Positions 53,328-61,261 of a DNA stretch of 61,261 nt are shown here, piece by piece (the first letter of the stretch is position 1; every line of letters begins with the position of its first letter). Made by a program: the position numbers and the translations under genes. The stretch lies in NCBI GenBank assembly GCA_021817045.1, contig JAKAWG010000022.1:1-61261 (forward strand). The letters run 5' to 3'. This DNA comes from Acidobacteriota bacterium. Lineage in GTDB: Bacteria > Acidobacteriota > Terriglobia > UBA7540. The notes beneath the pieces were generated by a model that was given only the letters and a program-made list of their open reading frames with translations, ran no database searches and was not told the DNA's origin.

Positions 53328-54239
53328 ATGGCCCACCGGATTTGCGTTCCCGCAACCAGCGCGAATTTTGGCTGCCTGTTTGACTGCGCAGCGGTCGCAC
53401 TCGGCCTCTATCTGACGCTTCGCGTTACGCCCCGCAGCGACGGCGCCCTGACCGTGAAGTATCAGGGTGTCACGCCGGACCGGATTCCTCTGGACGAGAC
53501 GAACCTGGTCGCTCGCACCATCCGCCAGACTCTTGCAGGCTGGGGAAAATCGCACGGCTTTGACGTGGAAATTGAGAACCAGATTCCGGTCGGGGTGGGT
53601 TTGGGTTCGAGCGCGGCCGCCATCGTCGGGGCTCTCGCCGCCTGCCAGGGGCTAGCGGACAGGGTATTGCTGGACGAAGAGCTCCTCTCGCTGGCTGCCC
53701 GCATTGAAGGCCACCCGGACAACGTCGCGGCGGCGTGGCTGGGCGGCTTCACGTTGTCTGTCCAGGCTGGAGACCGAGTGATTTCGTACTCTCGCCCGCT
53801 GCCCGCTGCCCTGAAGCTCGTGCTGGTTGTTCCGGACTACCCTCTTTCCACCGAAAAGGCCCGGCAGGTGCTGCCGCAGAGTTACTCCCGCGACGACGCT
53901 ATTCACAACCTGCAGCGAGCCGCCATGGTAACGGCAAGATTGTTCTCCCGCTCGGGCGACCTCAGCCGCTGCCTTTTTGACGACCGCTGGCACCAGCCTT
54001 ACCGCGCTCCGCTCATTCCGGGGCTGTCGAAGGTGCTGGAGCTGAACATGCCCGGCCTGGCTGGTGTCTGCCTGAGCGGCGCCGGCCCGTCTATTCTGGC
54101 GCTCGTGAGGGATCACGCGGCTGAAGTCGGCGACGCCATCCGGGGGATTCTGGCCGATCACGGTGTTGCCGCTGAAGTCCGCCTGCTGTCTCCCGATAAC
54201 AGGGGTGCCAAGGGTTGCAGCGGGCCAGGCGGGCCCTGA
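53328..54239 (+). CDS. thrB: Homoserine kinase
   Basis: A 303-residue GHMP-family kinase. Signature blocks: ICVPATSANFGCLFDCAAVALGLYL, the ATP loop PVGVGLGSSAAAIVGAL (about residues 86-102) and the C-terminal MPGLAGVCLSGAGPSILAL. It makes the O-phosphohomoserine used by ThrC, 21 bases upstream. Length normal. No strong ribosome binding site, so coupling to thrC is probable. Confidence 0.93.
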   Translation: MAHRICVPATSANFGCLFDCAAVALGLYLTLRVTPRSDGALTVKYQGVTPDRIPLDETNLVARTIRQTLAGWGKSHGFDVEIENQIPVGVGLGSSAAAIVGALAACQGLADRVLLDEELLSLAARIEGHPDNVAAAWLGGFTLSVQAGDRVISYSRPLPAALKLVLVVPDYPLSTEKARQVLPQSYSRDDAIHNLQRAAMVTARLFSRSGDLSRCLFDDRWHQPYRAPLIPGLSKVLELNMPGLAGVCLSGAGPSILALVRDHAAEVGDAIRGILADHGVAAEVRLLSPDNRGAKGCSGPGGP

Positions 54240-54376
54240 CCTTCCGCCTCCGGGTCCGCCGCTTTTTCCGATATAATGCCTTGCGGGTAGAGTGCGGGTT
54301 TCCAGGCGGGCTGCCCTCCAAACCCTAGCGGGGCTTACATTCATCTCCGGCTGAACGCCGCAGTGGAGGCTTCTTT

Positions 54377-54658
54377 ATGGCGCAGAGAATGGTGAAATGT
54401 GTGAAGTTTCAAAAAGAGCTCCCAGGCCTTGACGAACCGCCCTGGTCCGGTGAACTCGGCCAGCGCATTTTCGATAACGTATCCGAAGAGGCGTGGGAAA
54501 TGTGGCTTGAGCGCCTGAAGATGATCCTCAATGAGTACCGCCTGAACCCGGCGACGCGCGAGGCACAACAGATTATCGAGGGCGCGATGAAAGATTTCTT
54601 CTTCGGTGAAGGCGCCGCGCTGCCTCCTGGTTACGTTCCACCCCAGAAGAAGGCTTAG
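54377..54658 (+). CDS. YggX-like Fe(2+)-trafficking/oxidative damage protection protein
   Basis: A 93-residue protein. MVKCVKFQKELPGLDEPPWSGELGQRIFDNVSEEAWEMWLERLKMILNEYRLNPATREAQQIIEGAMKDFFF follows the YggX pattern, including the conserved N-terminal cysteine and the C-terminal helix. Known members protect iron-sulfur clusters. The gene converges on the dehydrogenase gene, stops 7 bases apart. Confidence 0.9.
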   Translation: MAQRMVKCVKFQKELPGLDEPPWSGELGQRIFDNVSEEAWEMWLERLKMILNEYRLNPATREAQQIIEGAMKDFFFGEGAALPPGYVPPQKKA

Positions 54659-54665
54659 GAGTTTG

Positions 54666-55772
54666 TTACCGGAAAGCTTCTTTATTGACGATGGCGGGAA
54701 GCGATGCAAGATTGCCCCGGGCTTCAAGGACGTCAATGAGCGACTGGACGCAGCGCCCGGCCATGCCTCGCTTAGGATCGGTTGAGAGCCGTGTGATGCG
54801 ACCGCCGCTGGCAAAGTGGTGAAACAAGCGCACACGGTCGAGAAGTTCGGGGTCGCGCAGCGGCGAGTCCTGCGGCAGAGGCTCCCGCTCGAAGACGTCA
54901 AGAGCGGCGCCTGCGATCACCCGGTTTTTGAGCGCCTTGGCCAGTGCTGCTTCATCCACAACCGGTCCGCGCGAAGTGTTGAGTAGATAAGCCGTGGGCC
55001 TCATCATCCGCAAAGTCTTTTCGTTAATCAGGTGAAAAGTCGAGAATTTGCCCTCTTGAATCAACGGCACGTGAAGTGACACAAAGTCAGACCCGGAAAG
55101 AGCCTCTTCAAAGCTTGTCATCCGAATCGTTTGTCGGCCGGGCGAGAAGCCGTTGCGATAACGCAGATCCATTTCTTCCCGAACGCCCGTCAGAAAATCT
55201 GCGGGCGTTAATGCCGGGTCGTAACAGAGAAGATTGACGTCGAAACCTACAGCTTTCTTAACGAACGCCTGCCCGATGCGTCCCATTCCTATCACTCCGA
55301 CCGTCTTGCCGGTGACCTCATCGCCGAGAAATGGCAGATAAGGGTGCCATGCGCCCCAGCAGTTCTCGCGCACGAGCTGCTCGCTGGGGTACAGCTTGCG
55401 CGCCACCGCGCCAAGCATGAGAAGCGCAAACTCCGCAGTTGCTTCGGTCAGAACTTCGGGCGTATTAGTAAAAGGGACTTTATATTCGTTCGCATCGGCG
55501 CGATTGATATTGTCAAAGCCGACCGCATTCTGCGCCACAACTTTCAGCGTTCCTTTGCCTGCCTCGAAGATCTCCCGATCGATAGGATCGCGCAACGTCG
55601 TGATGAGCCCGTCGATTCCCGCGCGTACCTTTTCAATAATCAAGCTTTTCGGGGGCGGTTCGAGCTGGTCATACACCTCCACTTCGTAACCGCGCGCGCG
55701 CAATAATTCCAGCGCCTCGCGGCCGATGTCACAGGTGGCAAAAATGCGGATATTACTCTCGGTCTCGGTCAT
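54666..55772 (-). CDS. D-isomer 2-hydroxyacid dehydrogenase
   Basis: A 368-residue NAD(P)-dependent oxidoreductase. Catalytic domain, then VGVIGMGRIGQAF (about 155-167) as the dinucleotide-binding loop, LLNTSRGPVVDEAALAKAL, DVFEREPLP and an FHHFASGG segment carrying the catalytic histidine. ATG 55772 follows TAGGAAAA; the frame reaches back to 55799 over the aminotransferase stop. Paired with an aminotransferase, it likely reduces a 2-keto acid; phosphoglycerate or hydroxypyruvate are possible substrates. Confidence 0.87.
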   Translation of the reverse strand: MTETESNIRIFATCDIGREALELLRARGYEVEVYDQLEPPPKSLIIEKVRAGIDGLITTLRDPIDREIFEAGKGTLKVVAQNAVGFDNINRADANEYKVPFTNTPEVLTEATAEFALLMLGAVARKLYPSEQLVRENCWGAWHPYLPFLGDEVTGKTVGVIGMGRIGQAFVKKAVGFDVNLLCYDPALTPADFLTGVREEMDLRYRNGFSPGRQTIRMTSFEEALSGSDFVSLHVPLIQEGKFSTFHLINEKTLRMMRPTAYLLNTSRGPVVDEAALAKALKNRVIAGAALDVFEREPLPQDSPLRDPELLDRVRLFHHFASGGRITRLSTDPKRGMAGRCVQSLIDVLEARGNLASLPAIVNKEAFR

Positions 55773-55792
55773 TGTTTTCCTACGGCTTCTCT

Positions 55793-57025
55793 CTAGCAAG
55801 CATTGCTGCTCAATTCCCGCTCAACAAATCCACGAATCGTTCGAACGCCTTCCTCCAGCATCTCCATTGATGTAGCGTAGGAAAGTCTCAGATAGCCTTC
55901 GCCATACTCACCGAACGAAGTCCCGGAAAGCACCGCAACTCCAGCCTCGTGGAGCAGCGCCTTCGCCAAGTCGGTAGATGTTCGCTTCAAGGCTCGAATA
56001 TTGGGAAACACGTAAAAGGCGCCCCGTGGCGTCCGGCACGTTATCCCCTTGATTTCATTCAACAGCTTCACCAGCCGATCTCGGCGGCGTCGGAAGGTTC
56101 GTACCATTTCGGTCACGGGAGACTGGTCGCTTTTGAGGGCCACGATGCCCGCTCTCTGCGTAAAGGCGGCCGTACACGAATTGGAATTCGTCATCATCCG
56201 GGTTACCGCTGCGGCCAGGCCGCGATTCATGACCCCATAACCTAGTCGCCAGCCTGTCATGGCGTAGGCTTTCGAGAAGCCATCCAGCACAACGGTCGCC
56301 TCCTTCATGCCCGGAAACGACGCAATGCTGAGCGCTTCGCCTTCATAAACAATCTGGCGATAAATCTCGTCGGAGAGGAACATCACTCGGCTACCGGCGA
56401 AGGCTTGGGCCAGCCGCGCTAAATCCTCGCGGGCAAGAACCGAGCCGGTGGGATTGTTTGGGGAATTCAAAATGATCATCCTGGTCCGAGGCCCGGCCGA
56501 GCGGATCAACTCCTCGACATCCAGGCGAAAGTCCAGTTCCTCGCGCAGCTGGATCGGAACGGGCACCCCACCCGCGTAACGAATCATCGACTCGTAAATT
56601 GGGAATCCCGGGTTGGGGTAGATGACTTCATCGCCTTCCTCGACCAGGCTTAGCAGGCCGAAAAAGATGATGGGCTTAGCGCCGGGAGTGACCACCACTT
56701 CGTCCGGACTTACTTCGATGCCGCGCGAGCGGGAGACGTCTTCCGCGATCGCTTCGCGCAACTCCAGAATTCCTGCCGATGGCGTGTAATGATGCCAGCC
56801 GTCTCGTAGTGCTTGGATTGCCGCTTCAACGATGTGACCGGACGTATTAAAGTCCGGTTCGCCGATCTCCATGTGGACAATGTGACGACCTTGCGCCTCC
56901 AAAGCTTTTGCTTCGGCCAGCACCTCGAACGCTGTCTCCGTTCCCAGGCGAGACACGCGCGCAGCCAAATGAAAGTTCCGCAGATGGCTTGGAGTCTCAA
57001 CGGGTTTGCGTGTAGGTTCGCCCAT
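55793..57025 (-). CDS. Class I/II PLP-dependent aminotransferase
   Basis: A 410-residue fold-type I enzyme of the aspartate aminotransferase family. EIGEPDFNTSGHIVEAA, NPGFPIYESMIRYAGG, ILNSPNNPTGSVL and LDGFSKAYAMTGWRLGYG (PLP lysine near residue 250) are diagnostic, with LRLSYAT near the end. It precedes the dehydrogenase gene by 20 bases on the same strand and is divergent from the LysR gene, the usual layout for a regulated operon. Confidence 0.92.
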   Translation of the reverse strand: MGEPTRKPVETPSHLRNFHLAARVSRLGTETAFEVLAEAKALEAQGRHIVHMEIGEPDFNTSGHIVEAAIQALRDGWHHYTPSAGILELREAIAEDVSRSRGIEVSPDEVVVTPGAKPIIFFGLLSLVEEGDEVIYPNPGFPIYESMIRYAGGVPVPIQLREELDFRLDVEELIRSAGPRTRMIILNSPNNPTGSVLAREDLARLAQAFAGSRVMFLSDEIYRQIVYEGEALSIASFPGMKEATVVLDGFSKAYAMTGWRLGYGVMNRGLAAAVTRMMTNSNSCTAAFTQRAGIVALKSDQSPVTEMVRTFRRRRDRLVKLLNEIKGITCRTPRGAFYVFPNIRALKRTSTDLAKALLHEAGVAVLSGTSFGEYGEGYLRLSYATSMEMLEEGVRTIRGFVERELSSNAC

Positions 57026-57266
57026 GCACTTGCTACATTAAGCGCTATGCGAATCGAAGCTGGCCAACATTCAAGGCTTGCCGTGCTTCGACTAGAAACA
57101 GCATCTTCCGGTGATCACATCCTTGGTACGTTGCACGCTGTGCTTATGCTACCAAGATTAAAAAGTTCTGCCATCTAAGTCCAGTGCAATGTTTAGATCG
57201 GATTGATTGGCTCTCGATCTGACTTGAGACGCCTTAACCACGGGAATACGGGCAAGCTGATTTTGA

Positions 57267-57278
57267 TATAATCACGCC
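57267..57278 (+). promoter_or_regulatory. -10 box adjoining the LysR gene start
   Basis: A perfect TATAAT occupies 57267-57272 and the GTG start is at 57279. Transcription would begin at or within a base or two of the start codon, giving a leaderless or nearly leaderless mRNA. No Shine-Dalgarno box precedes the GTG. No good -35 was seen. The rest of the 253-base divergent spacer has no gene. Confidence 0.45.
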
Positions 57279-58175
57279 GTGGATCTGCGCCAACTTGAGA
57301 TGGTTATCGCCGTGGCGGATAACGGCGGCTTCACCCGGGCAGCGCAGGAGCTTCACGTGGCACAATCCGCGATCAGCCGAAAAATCAGGCTGCTGGAAGA
57401 TGAATGCGGGGAGCTCCTATTTAAGCGGGTGAGCAAGAAGGTTTACCTGACGCCCGCGGGCGAGACCTTGCTTTTTTACGCTCGAAAAATCTTCCAGGAT
57501 CTGCGAAACGCCTCGCTCGAGATCTCGGAGCTTGCGCGTCTGGAACGCGGCCAACTTAGAATCGGCGCGGGGATGATTGCCTGCACTTATCTTCTCCCCC
57601 CTGTGCTCGAACAATTCAGGGCACTGTACCCACGCATCGATTTGCAGGTCGCCACCGGGCCGACGGATGTGTTGCTGTCGCAGTTGCGCGCGAACCTGAT
57701 CGAGCTGGGTGTGTTTACACTACCCGTCCAATACCCTGACCTGACCGTTTTACCTCTGTGGACCGAGGAGATGGTCGTCGCGGCCAGTATCAATCACCCG
57801 GTGCTGGCAAAAAAGCGATGGGTCAACGCCGAGGAGTTGGCCAACTATCCCCTCATCGCATTCCCGAAAAACGCCCATACCCGCGGCGTCGTTGATACCT
57901 TTTTCCGCGAAGCTGGTATCAACCCCCGGGTCACGATGGAAACGGAAAACGTAGCGACCATCAAGCCGCTGGTCAAAATCGACCTGGGCGTCAGCATCAT
58001 TCCATTCCGTGCCATCGCCGATGAAGTGAAGCGAAAAGAGCTTCACTGCCTCAGGATTCGAAACCATAAGGTGACGCGGCAGGTAGGTCTCGTGTATCAG
58101 AAGTCCGATCACGTCCCGAAGGTGTTATCGGAACTCATCCGGTTATTCACAGAGCAGCGCAACACCGAGGGCTGA
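57279..58175 (+). CDS. LysR-family transcriptional regulator
   Basis: A 298-residue regulator. The helix-turn-helix lies in residues 1-60 (MDLRQLEMVIAVADNGGFTRAAQELHVAQSAISRKIRLLEDECG), followed by a linker helix and a periplasmic-binding-protein-like effector domain (LRIGAGMIACTYLLPPVLEQF onward). GTG 57279 is the only start that keeps the conserved MDLRQL beginning. Likely regulates the divergent aminotransferase-dehydrogenase pair. Confidence 0.93.
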   Translation: MDLRQLEMVIAVADNGGFTRAAQELHVAQSAISRKIRLLEDECGELLFKRVSKKVYLTPAGETLLFYARKIFQDLRNASLEISELARLERGQLRIGAGMIACTYLLPPVLEQFRALYPRIDLQVATGPTDVLLSQLRANLIELGVFTLPVQYPDLTVLPLWTEEMVVAASINHPVLAKKRWVNAEELANYPLIAFPKNAHTRGVVDTFFREAGINPRVTMETENVATIKPLVKIDLGVSIIPFRAIADEVKRKELHCLRIRNHKVTRQVGLVYQKSDHVPKVLSELIRLFTEQRNTEG

Positions 58176-58403
58176 TCGTTTTTGATATTTCCATAAAACC
58201 ATTGCGTGACATGTCTGCTCGGGTGATGCTCTGAAACAGGAACTGCGGGCGCTGCGCCTTCCACCACTACCTATCTCAAGATAGAATCGGTCCCATCTTA
58301 TCCGTGTATTGGACAATCGGATTCGCGTTCGTTAGGCTTAACGACCTTGATCGGGAATTCGAGAAGGAAAGTTGTCCTTCGGTCCACATTGTTCGGGAGG
58401 CGA

Positions 58404-60779
58404 ATGATGAAGGGTCTGACACGTCGTGAACTTCTTGCGAGCGTTAGGAATTTGACGGCGGCAGCAGGCCTTTCTGCTCTTCCGGGCCGAAAAGCCAAGG
58501 GAATCCAGGCGGGAGGAACGCTCGACCCTGGCGTTCCAACCCGCGTGCTCCCGGGAACGGAGGAACTGAAGCGGGAAGGGGACCTGGCGGCGCAGATGGT
58601 GCAGGGAATTCGCCGGTATCTCAGAGCGGCGACAGCAGAGTCGGTAGAAAAAAGGCGATCGCTATGGCGTCACGATTTCTCGTCGCGAGAAGCATATGAA
58701 CGCTCAATCGCGCCGAACCGGGAGCGATTCGGCAAGATCGTAGGACTGATCGATCCTCGGGTGGCTCGTCCAGCGCTATTCGTGGAACGCTCTCTCGGCG
58801 GACCCGAAGTGGTGTTTGCAGGCACAGGCTACAAGATATATAGCGTCCGCTGGCTCGTGTTGGATCGCGTGGACGGCGAGGGATTGTTATTGAAGCCCAA
58901 TAGAAGCCCAATCGCGCGCGTCGTGGCCCTGCCAGATGCTGACTGGTCTCCGGAAATGGTGGCTGGGTTGGAGGCGGGGATTCCCTCTGAAAGCCAGTTT
59001 GCGCGGCGCTTGGCTGAGAATGGCTGCCTGGTGCTGGTTCCCACACTGATCAATCGAGCCGACACGTGGTCGGGAAATCCTGAGGTGAACCGGCTGACCA
59101 ATCTTACCCATCGCGAATACATTTATCGAATGGCATACGAGATTGGGCGGCACATCATCGGCTACGAAGTGCAGAGGGTTCTTGCTGCCGTGGACTGGTT
59201 CACGAAGGTGAGCCCGGCCAGACCGATTGGCGTGTTCGGGTACGGAGAAGGCGGTTTGGTGGCGTTTTACGCCGCCGCGGCAGATCCTCGAATTAACGTC
59301 GCTGGTGTTAGCGGATATTTTGACTCGCGGCAGAATGTTTCCCAGGAGCCCCTTTACCGGAACGTCTGGATGTTGCTGCACGAATTCGGAGACGCCGAAA
59401 TCGCGTCCCTGATTGCTCCACGCAAATTGATTGTGGAGGCCGCGCGCGGACCGGAGATTGCAGGTTCGCCCCCCGCGCGGGCAGGTAGGCTGGATACGGC
59501 GGCTCCGGGGCGGCTTGTGAGTCCGGCGCTTTCAGACGTAAAAGCTGAGGTCGAACGCGCAAAGAAACTGGGAATACGCGATGACATCGTGCTCGTCGTC
59601 AGCGGTGATGGGCAAGGCCAGCCGGGGTGCAGGGAAGCTTTGCGCACCTTCCTGAAGGATCTTGGCGCCAAAAAGCGCTTGGCGCCGTCCGGAGCCGTAC
59701 CGCGCGATAACCGTACGGATTTCGACGGGACTGCCCGCATGCACCGCCAGTTCCAGCAACTCGTCGACTTCACACAACACGCGGTCATTGAATCGGGATT
59801 AGTTCGCGCGAAGTCTTGGGCAAGAGACGACGGCTCGTCGGTAGAAAAGTGGAACGTATCCACGGCGCCTTACCGACGTTATCTGTGGGAAGAGGTCATA
59901 GGCAAGTTGCCCGAGCCTTCTGAGCCGCTCAGGGCCTATTCGCGCGTGATTTACCAAGAAGTGGCGTGGACAGGCTATGAGGTTTACATGCCGCTCTGGC
60001 CCGAAGTTTACGCCTATGGCATTTTGCTCCTTCCACGCGATTTGGCTCCCGGAGAGCGCCGGCCGGTTGTGGTTTGTCAGCACGGGCTTGAGGGTCGGCC
60101 ACAGGATTTGATCAAGCCCGATACCCTGTCCGCGCTTCATTACTACCACAAGTTTGCTGCAGATTTAGCCAACCATGGATTTGTGACTTACAGTCCCCAG
60201 AATCCCTACATTGGGGGCGAGACCTTTCGTTTTATCCAGCGGCTGGCCAATCCTCTAAAGTTATCTCTTTTCTCGTTTATCCTCAGCCAGCACAAGAGAA
60301 CGCTCGAGTGGCTCGTCGGGCAGCCTTTCGTGGACCCCCGGCGAATCGGGTTCTACGGACTTTCCTATGGCGGAAAGACGGCAGTGCGCGTCCCGCCGCT
60401 ACTCGATCAATACGCACTTTCGATCTGCTCGGGAGACTTTAATCAGTGGATCTGGAAAGTGAGCCGCGATGACGTTCCTTTCAGCTATGTCTTCACGGAA
60501 GAGTATGACGTGCTCGAATTCAACCTGGGTAATACGTTCAACTATAGCGACATGGCGAAGATGATGACACCGCGCCCATTTATGGTCGAGCGCGGGCACG
60601 ATGATCCCGTGTCCATCGACTCCTGGGTTGCATACGAATACGCCAAGGTGCGCAAACATTACGACGAGCTCGATCTTCATGACCGCGCACGGATTGAGTT
60701 TTTCAATGGTCCGCACACGATTCACGGTGTGGGGACGTTCAAGTTTTTGCACCGGCATCTGGACTGGGGTGAGAACTAG
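58404..60779 (+). CDS. Tat-exported tandem alpha/beta-hydrolase (acetyl-esterase-like)
   Basis: A 791-residue protein. The N-terminus carries a twin-arginine signal (LTRRELLASVRN). The first hydrolase unit (about 110-390) has GVFGYGEGGLVAFYAAAADPRI, where Glu occupies the nucleophile site, so it is probably non-catalytic. The second (about 490-790) has GFYGLSYGGKTAVRVP with a Ser nucleophile and GPHTIHG supplying the histidine, in the style of acetyl-xylan esterases and dienelactone hydrolases. CGGGAGG precedes ATG 58404; ATG 58407 is equally possible. The frame is open back to 58347. Confidence 0.75.
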   Translation: MMKGLTRRELLASVRNLTAAAGLSALPGRKAKGIQAGGTLDPGVPTRVLPGTEELKREGDLAAQMVQGIRRYLRAATAESVEKRRSLWRHDFSSREAYERSIAPNRERFGKIVGLIDPRVARPALFVERSLGGPEVVFAGTGYKIYSVRWLVLDRVDGEGLLLKPNRSPIARVVALPDADWSPEMVAGLEAGIPSESQFARRLAENGCLVLVPTLINRADTWSGNPEVNRLTNLTHREYIYRMAYEIGRHIIGYEVQRVLAAVDWFTKVSPARPIGVFGYGEGGLVAFYAAAADPRINVAGVSGYFDSRQNVSQEPLYRNVWMLLHEFGDAEIASLIAPRKLIVEAARGPEIAGSPPARAGRLDTAAPGRLVSPALSDVKAEVERAKKLGIRDDIVLVVSGDGQGQPGCREALRTFLKDLGAKKRLAPSGAVPRDNRTDFDGTARMHRQFQQLVDFTQHAVIESGLVRAKSWARDDGSSVEKWNVSTAPYRRYLWEEVIGKLPEPSEPLRAYSRVIYQEVAWTGYEVYMPLWPEVYAYGILLLPRDLAPGERRPVVVCQHGLEGRPQDLIKPDTLSALHYYHKFAADLANHGFVTYSPQNPYIGGETFRFIQRLANPLKLSLFSFILSQHKRTLEWLVGQPFVDPRRIGFYGLSYGGKTAVRVPPLLDQYALSICSGDFNQWIWKVSRDDVPFSYVFTEEYDVLEFNLGNTFNYSDMAKMMTPRPFMVERGHDDPVSIDSWVAYEYAKVRKHYDELDLHDRARIEFFNGPHTIHGVGTFKFLHRHLDWGEN

Positions 60780-60836
60780 GTAATCAAAGAAAGCGACAGA
60801 CCGCCGAACGTCATTCTGACGATAGCCGAAGGCGAC

Positions 60837-60882
60837 GAAGAATCCCAGTATTTGCTTGATTCAAAATGCCGGGATGCTTCGC
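60837..60882 (-). repeat. Dispersed repeat, copy 2
   Basis: Reverse-complement copy of 50883-50928, with two mismatches in 46 bases. It sits in a 386-base spacer (60780-61165) with no supported gene. Confidence 0.8.
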
Positions 60883-60940
60883 TGCCGTGAAAATAGCCGA
60901 TGCCGTCGTTGGAAACAAAGGACTCGTCTATAGGAACCGG

Positions 60941-60993
60941 ACCCCCGCCTTCGCGGGGGTGACGGTACCGGTCATTCCCGCGAAAGCGGGAAT
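60941..60993. repeat. Double hairpin of REP/dRS3 type
   Basis: ACCCCCGC-CTTC-GCGGGGGT (60941-60960) and ATTCCCGC-GAAA-GCGGGAAT (60974-60993) are perfect 8-bp stems with four-base loops. The second resembles the ATTCCC...GGGAAT repeats known from Neisseria (dRS3) and many other genomes. Related words occur at 24060-24140. Confidence 0.75.
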
Positions 60994-61135
60994 CCAGGCC
61001 ATTTACGTGCACCGTGGCGAGCCAAACGCTCATGGCGTCTGCCCTCAGCATGACAGTTGCAGTCGGTTTTCTCGCAGTTTCTGCGCAAACGCTGGGCGTG
61101 CGACATGGGTCAATCCTAATACACCCAAAAGCGGG

Positions 61136-61160
61136 CCACGGCACCGGCTTTGTGCCGTGG
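61136..61160 (-). terminator. Hairpin between convergent genes
   Basis: CCACGGCAC (61136-61144), loop CGGCTTT, GTGCCGTGG (61152-61160), a perfect 9-bp stem. On the minus strand it is followed by CCGCTTTTGGG, so it most likely ends the minus-strand gene whose stop is at 61166, 6 bases away. Confidence 0.6.
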
Positions 61161-61165
61161 GTCTT

Positions 61166-61261
61166 TCATCCCCGGTATACTTCCGGCAGCCGCACGTAAT
61201 CGATCTGAATCGGGCAACGTTCTACCGCGCCGCGGTCCAGTGCGAAATTGTTGTAGCTGGA
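61166..61261 (-). CDS. C-terminal end of an unidentified protein (partial)
   Basis: The minus strand is open from the window edge to TGA at 61168-61166 and encodes 31 residues, including LDRGAVERCPIQIDYVRLPEVYRG. Composition is protein-like and a hairpin terminator follows directly. The family cannot be told from so little. Confidence 0.6.
   Translation of the reverse strand, partial: SSYNNFALDRGAVERCPIQIDYVRLPEVYRG

Noticed and set aside
60776..61144. 122-codon minus-strand frame in the right-hand spacer
   Set aside because: It is built from palindromic repeats found elsewhere in the window and has no gene-like features.
8941..61261. CRISPR arrays, tRNA and rRNA genes
   Set aside because: Searched by eye for regular direct repeats with spacers, cloverleaf-like segments and conserved rRNA words; none were convincing.

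Overview
The window looks like chromosomal DNA from an uncultured, high-GC, Gram-negative soil bacterium, most likely Acidobacteriota. That is inference from the gene mix: CarD, DUF1207, an ArgR-argG-argH block, archaeal-type class I aldolase, twin-arginine-exported carbohydrate-active enzymes and many small palindromic repeats. No rRNA, tRNA or CRISPR array was seen.

Region 1 (1-15085) is a plus-strand type IV secretion/conjugation cluster: three VirB2-like hydrophobic proteins sharing a repeated motif, VirB3, VirB4, two tandem TrbJ/VirB5-like proteins, TrbL/VirB6, VirB8, a small unknown, a 922-aa protein, VirB9, two small membrane proteins and the VirD4/TraG coupling ATPase. The 922-aa protein (9168-11936) carries the landmarks of single-subunit double-psi-beta-barrel RNA polymerases (QDE-1/YonO/crAss-phage type): an RYP motif, a DYDFD triad in place of DxDGD, and a downstream AALDQLKHG motif. 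It is preceded by four consecutive hairpins and a fifth that covers its own ribosome binding site. No relaxase, VirB10 or VirB11 lies in the window. This RNA polymerase-in-a-T4SS arrangement is the best candidate here for an undescribed system.

Region 2 (15061-24000) is a mosaic. A minus-strand CHAT-protease/S41-peptidase pair is truncated at both outer ends. Next to it is a plus-strand set of secreted proteins that includes a duplicated gene end, two proteins with the same signal peptide, a 13-cysteine secreted protein, a sulfotransferase-like enzyme, a DsbA-like thiol oxidoreductase and an unknown protein.

Region 3 (24300-36211) is a stress and efflux block: an ADP-forming acyl-CoA synthetase/GNAT fusion (Pat-like), a UspA protein, an ArsR regulator, OsmC, a TolC-MFP-RND efflux operon, DUF2892, DUF302 and a tandem UspA. 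Two palindromes matching TGTGA-N6-TCACA lie upstream of the Pat-like gene and between the UspA and ArsR genes, suggesting common Crp/Fnr-family control.

Region 4 (36400-50706) is mostly housekeeping: argR-argG-argH, DUF1207, a Tat-exported GH94-like protein, a C-terminal processing protease divergent from carD, a flippase-like membrane protein, class I fructose-bisphosphate aldolase, SYLF and DUF488 proteins, and an Xre/MbcA-RES toxin-antitoxin pair with two inverted repeats around its -10 box.

Region 5 (50707-61261) has a repeat-rich 1.1-kb spacer with a MITE-like element and a frameshifted RHS remnant, then a SAM-I riboswitch plus terminator ahead of thrC-thrB, a YggX-like protein, an aminotransferase/2-hydroxyacid dehydrogenase operon divergent from a LysR gene, a Tat-exported double alpha/beta-hydrolase, more repeats, and the tail of a minus-strand gene at the right edge.
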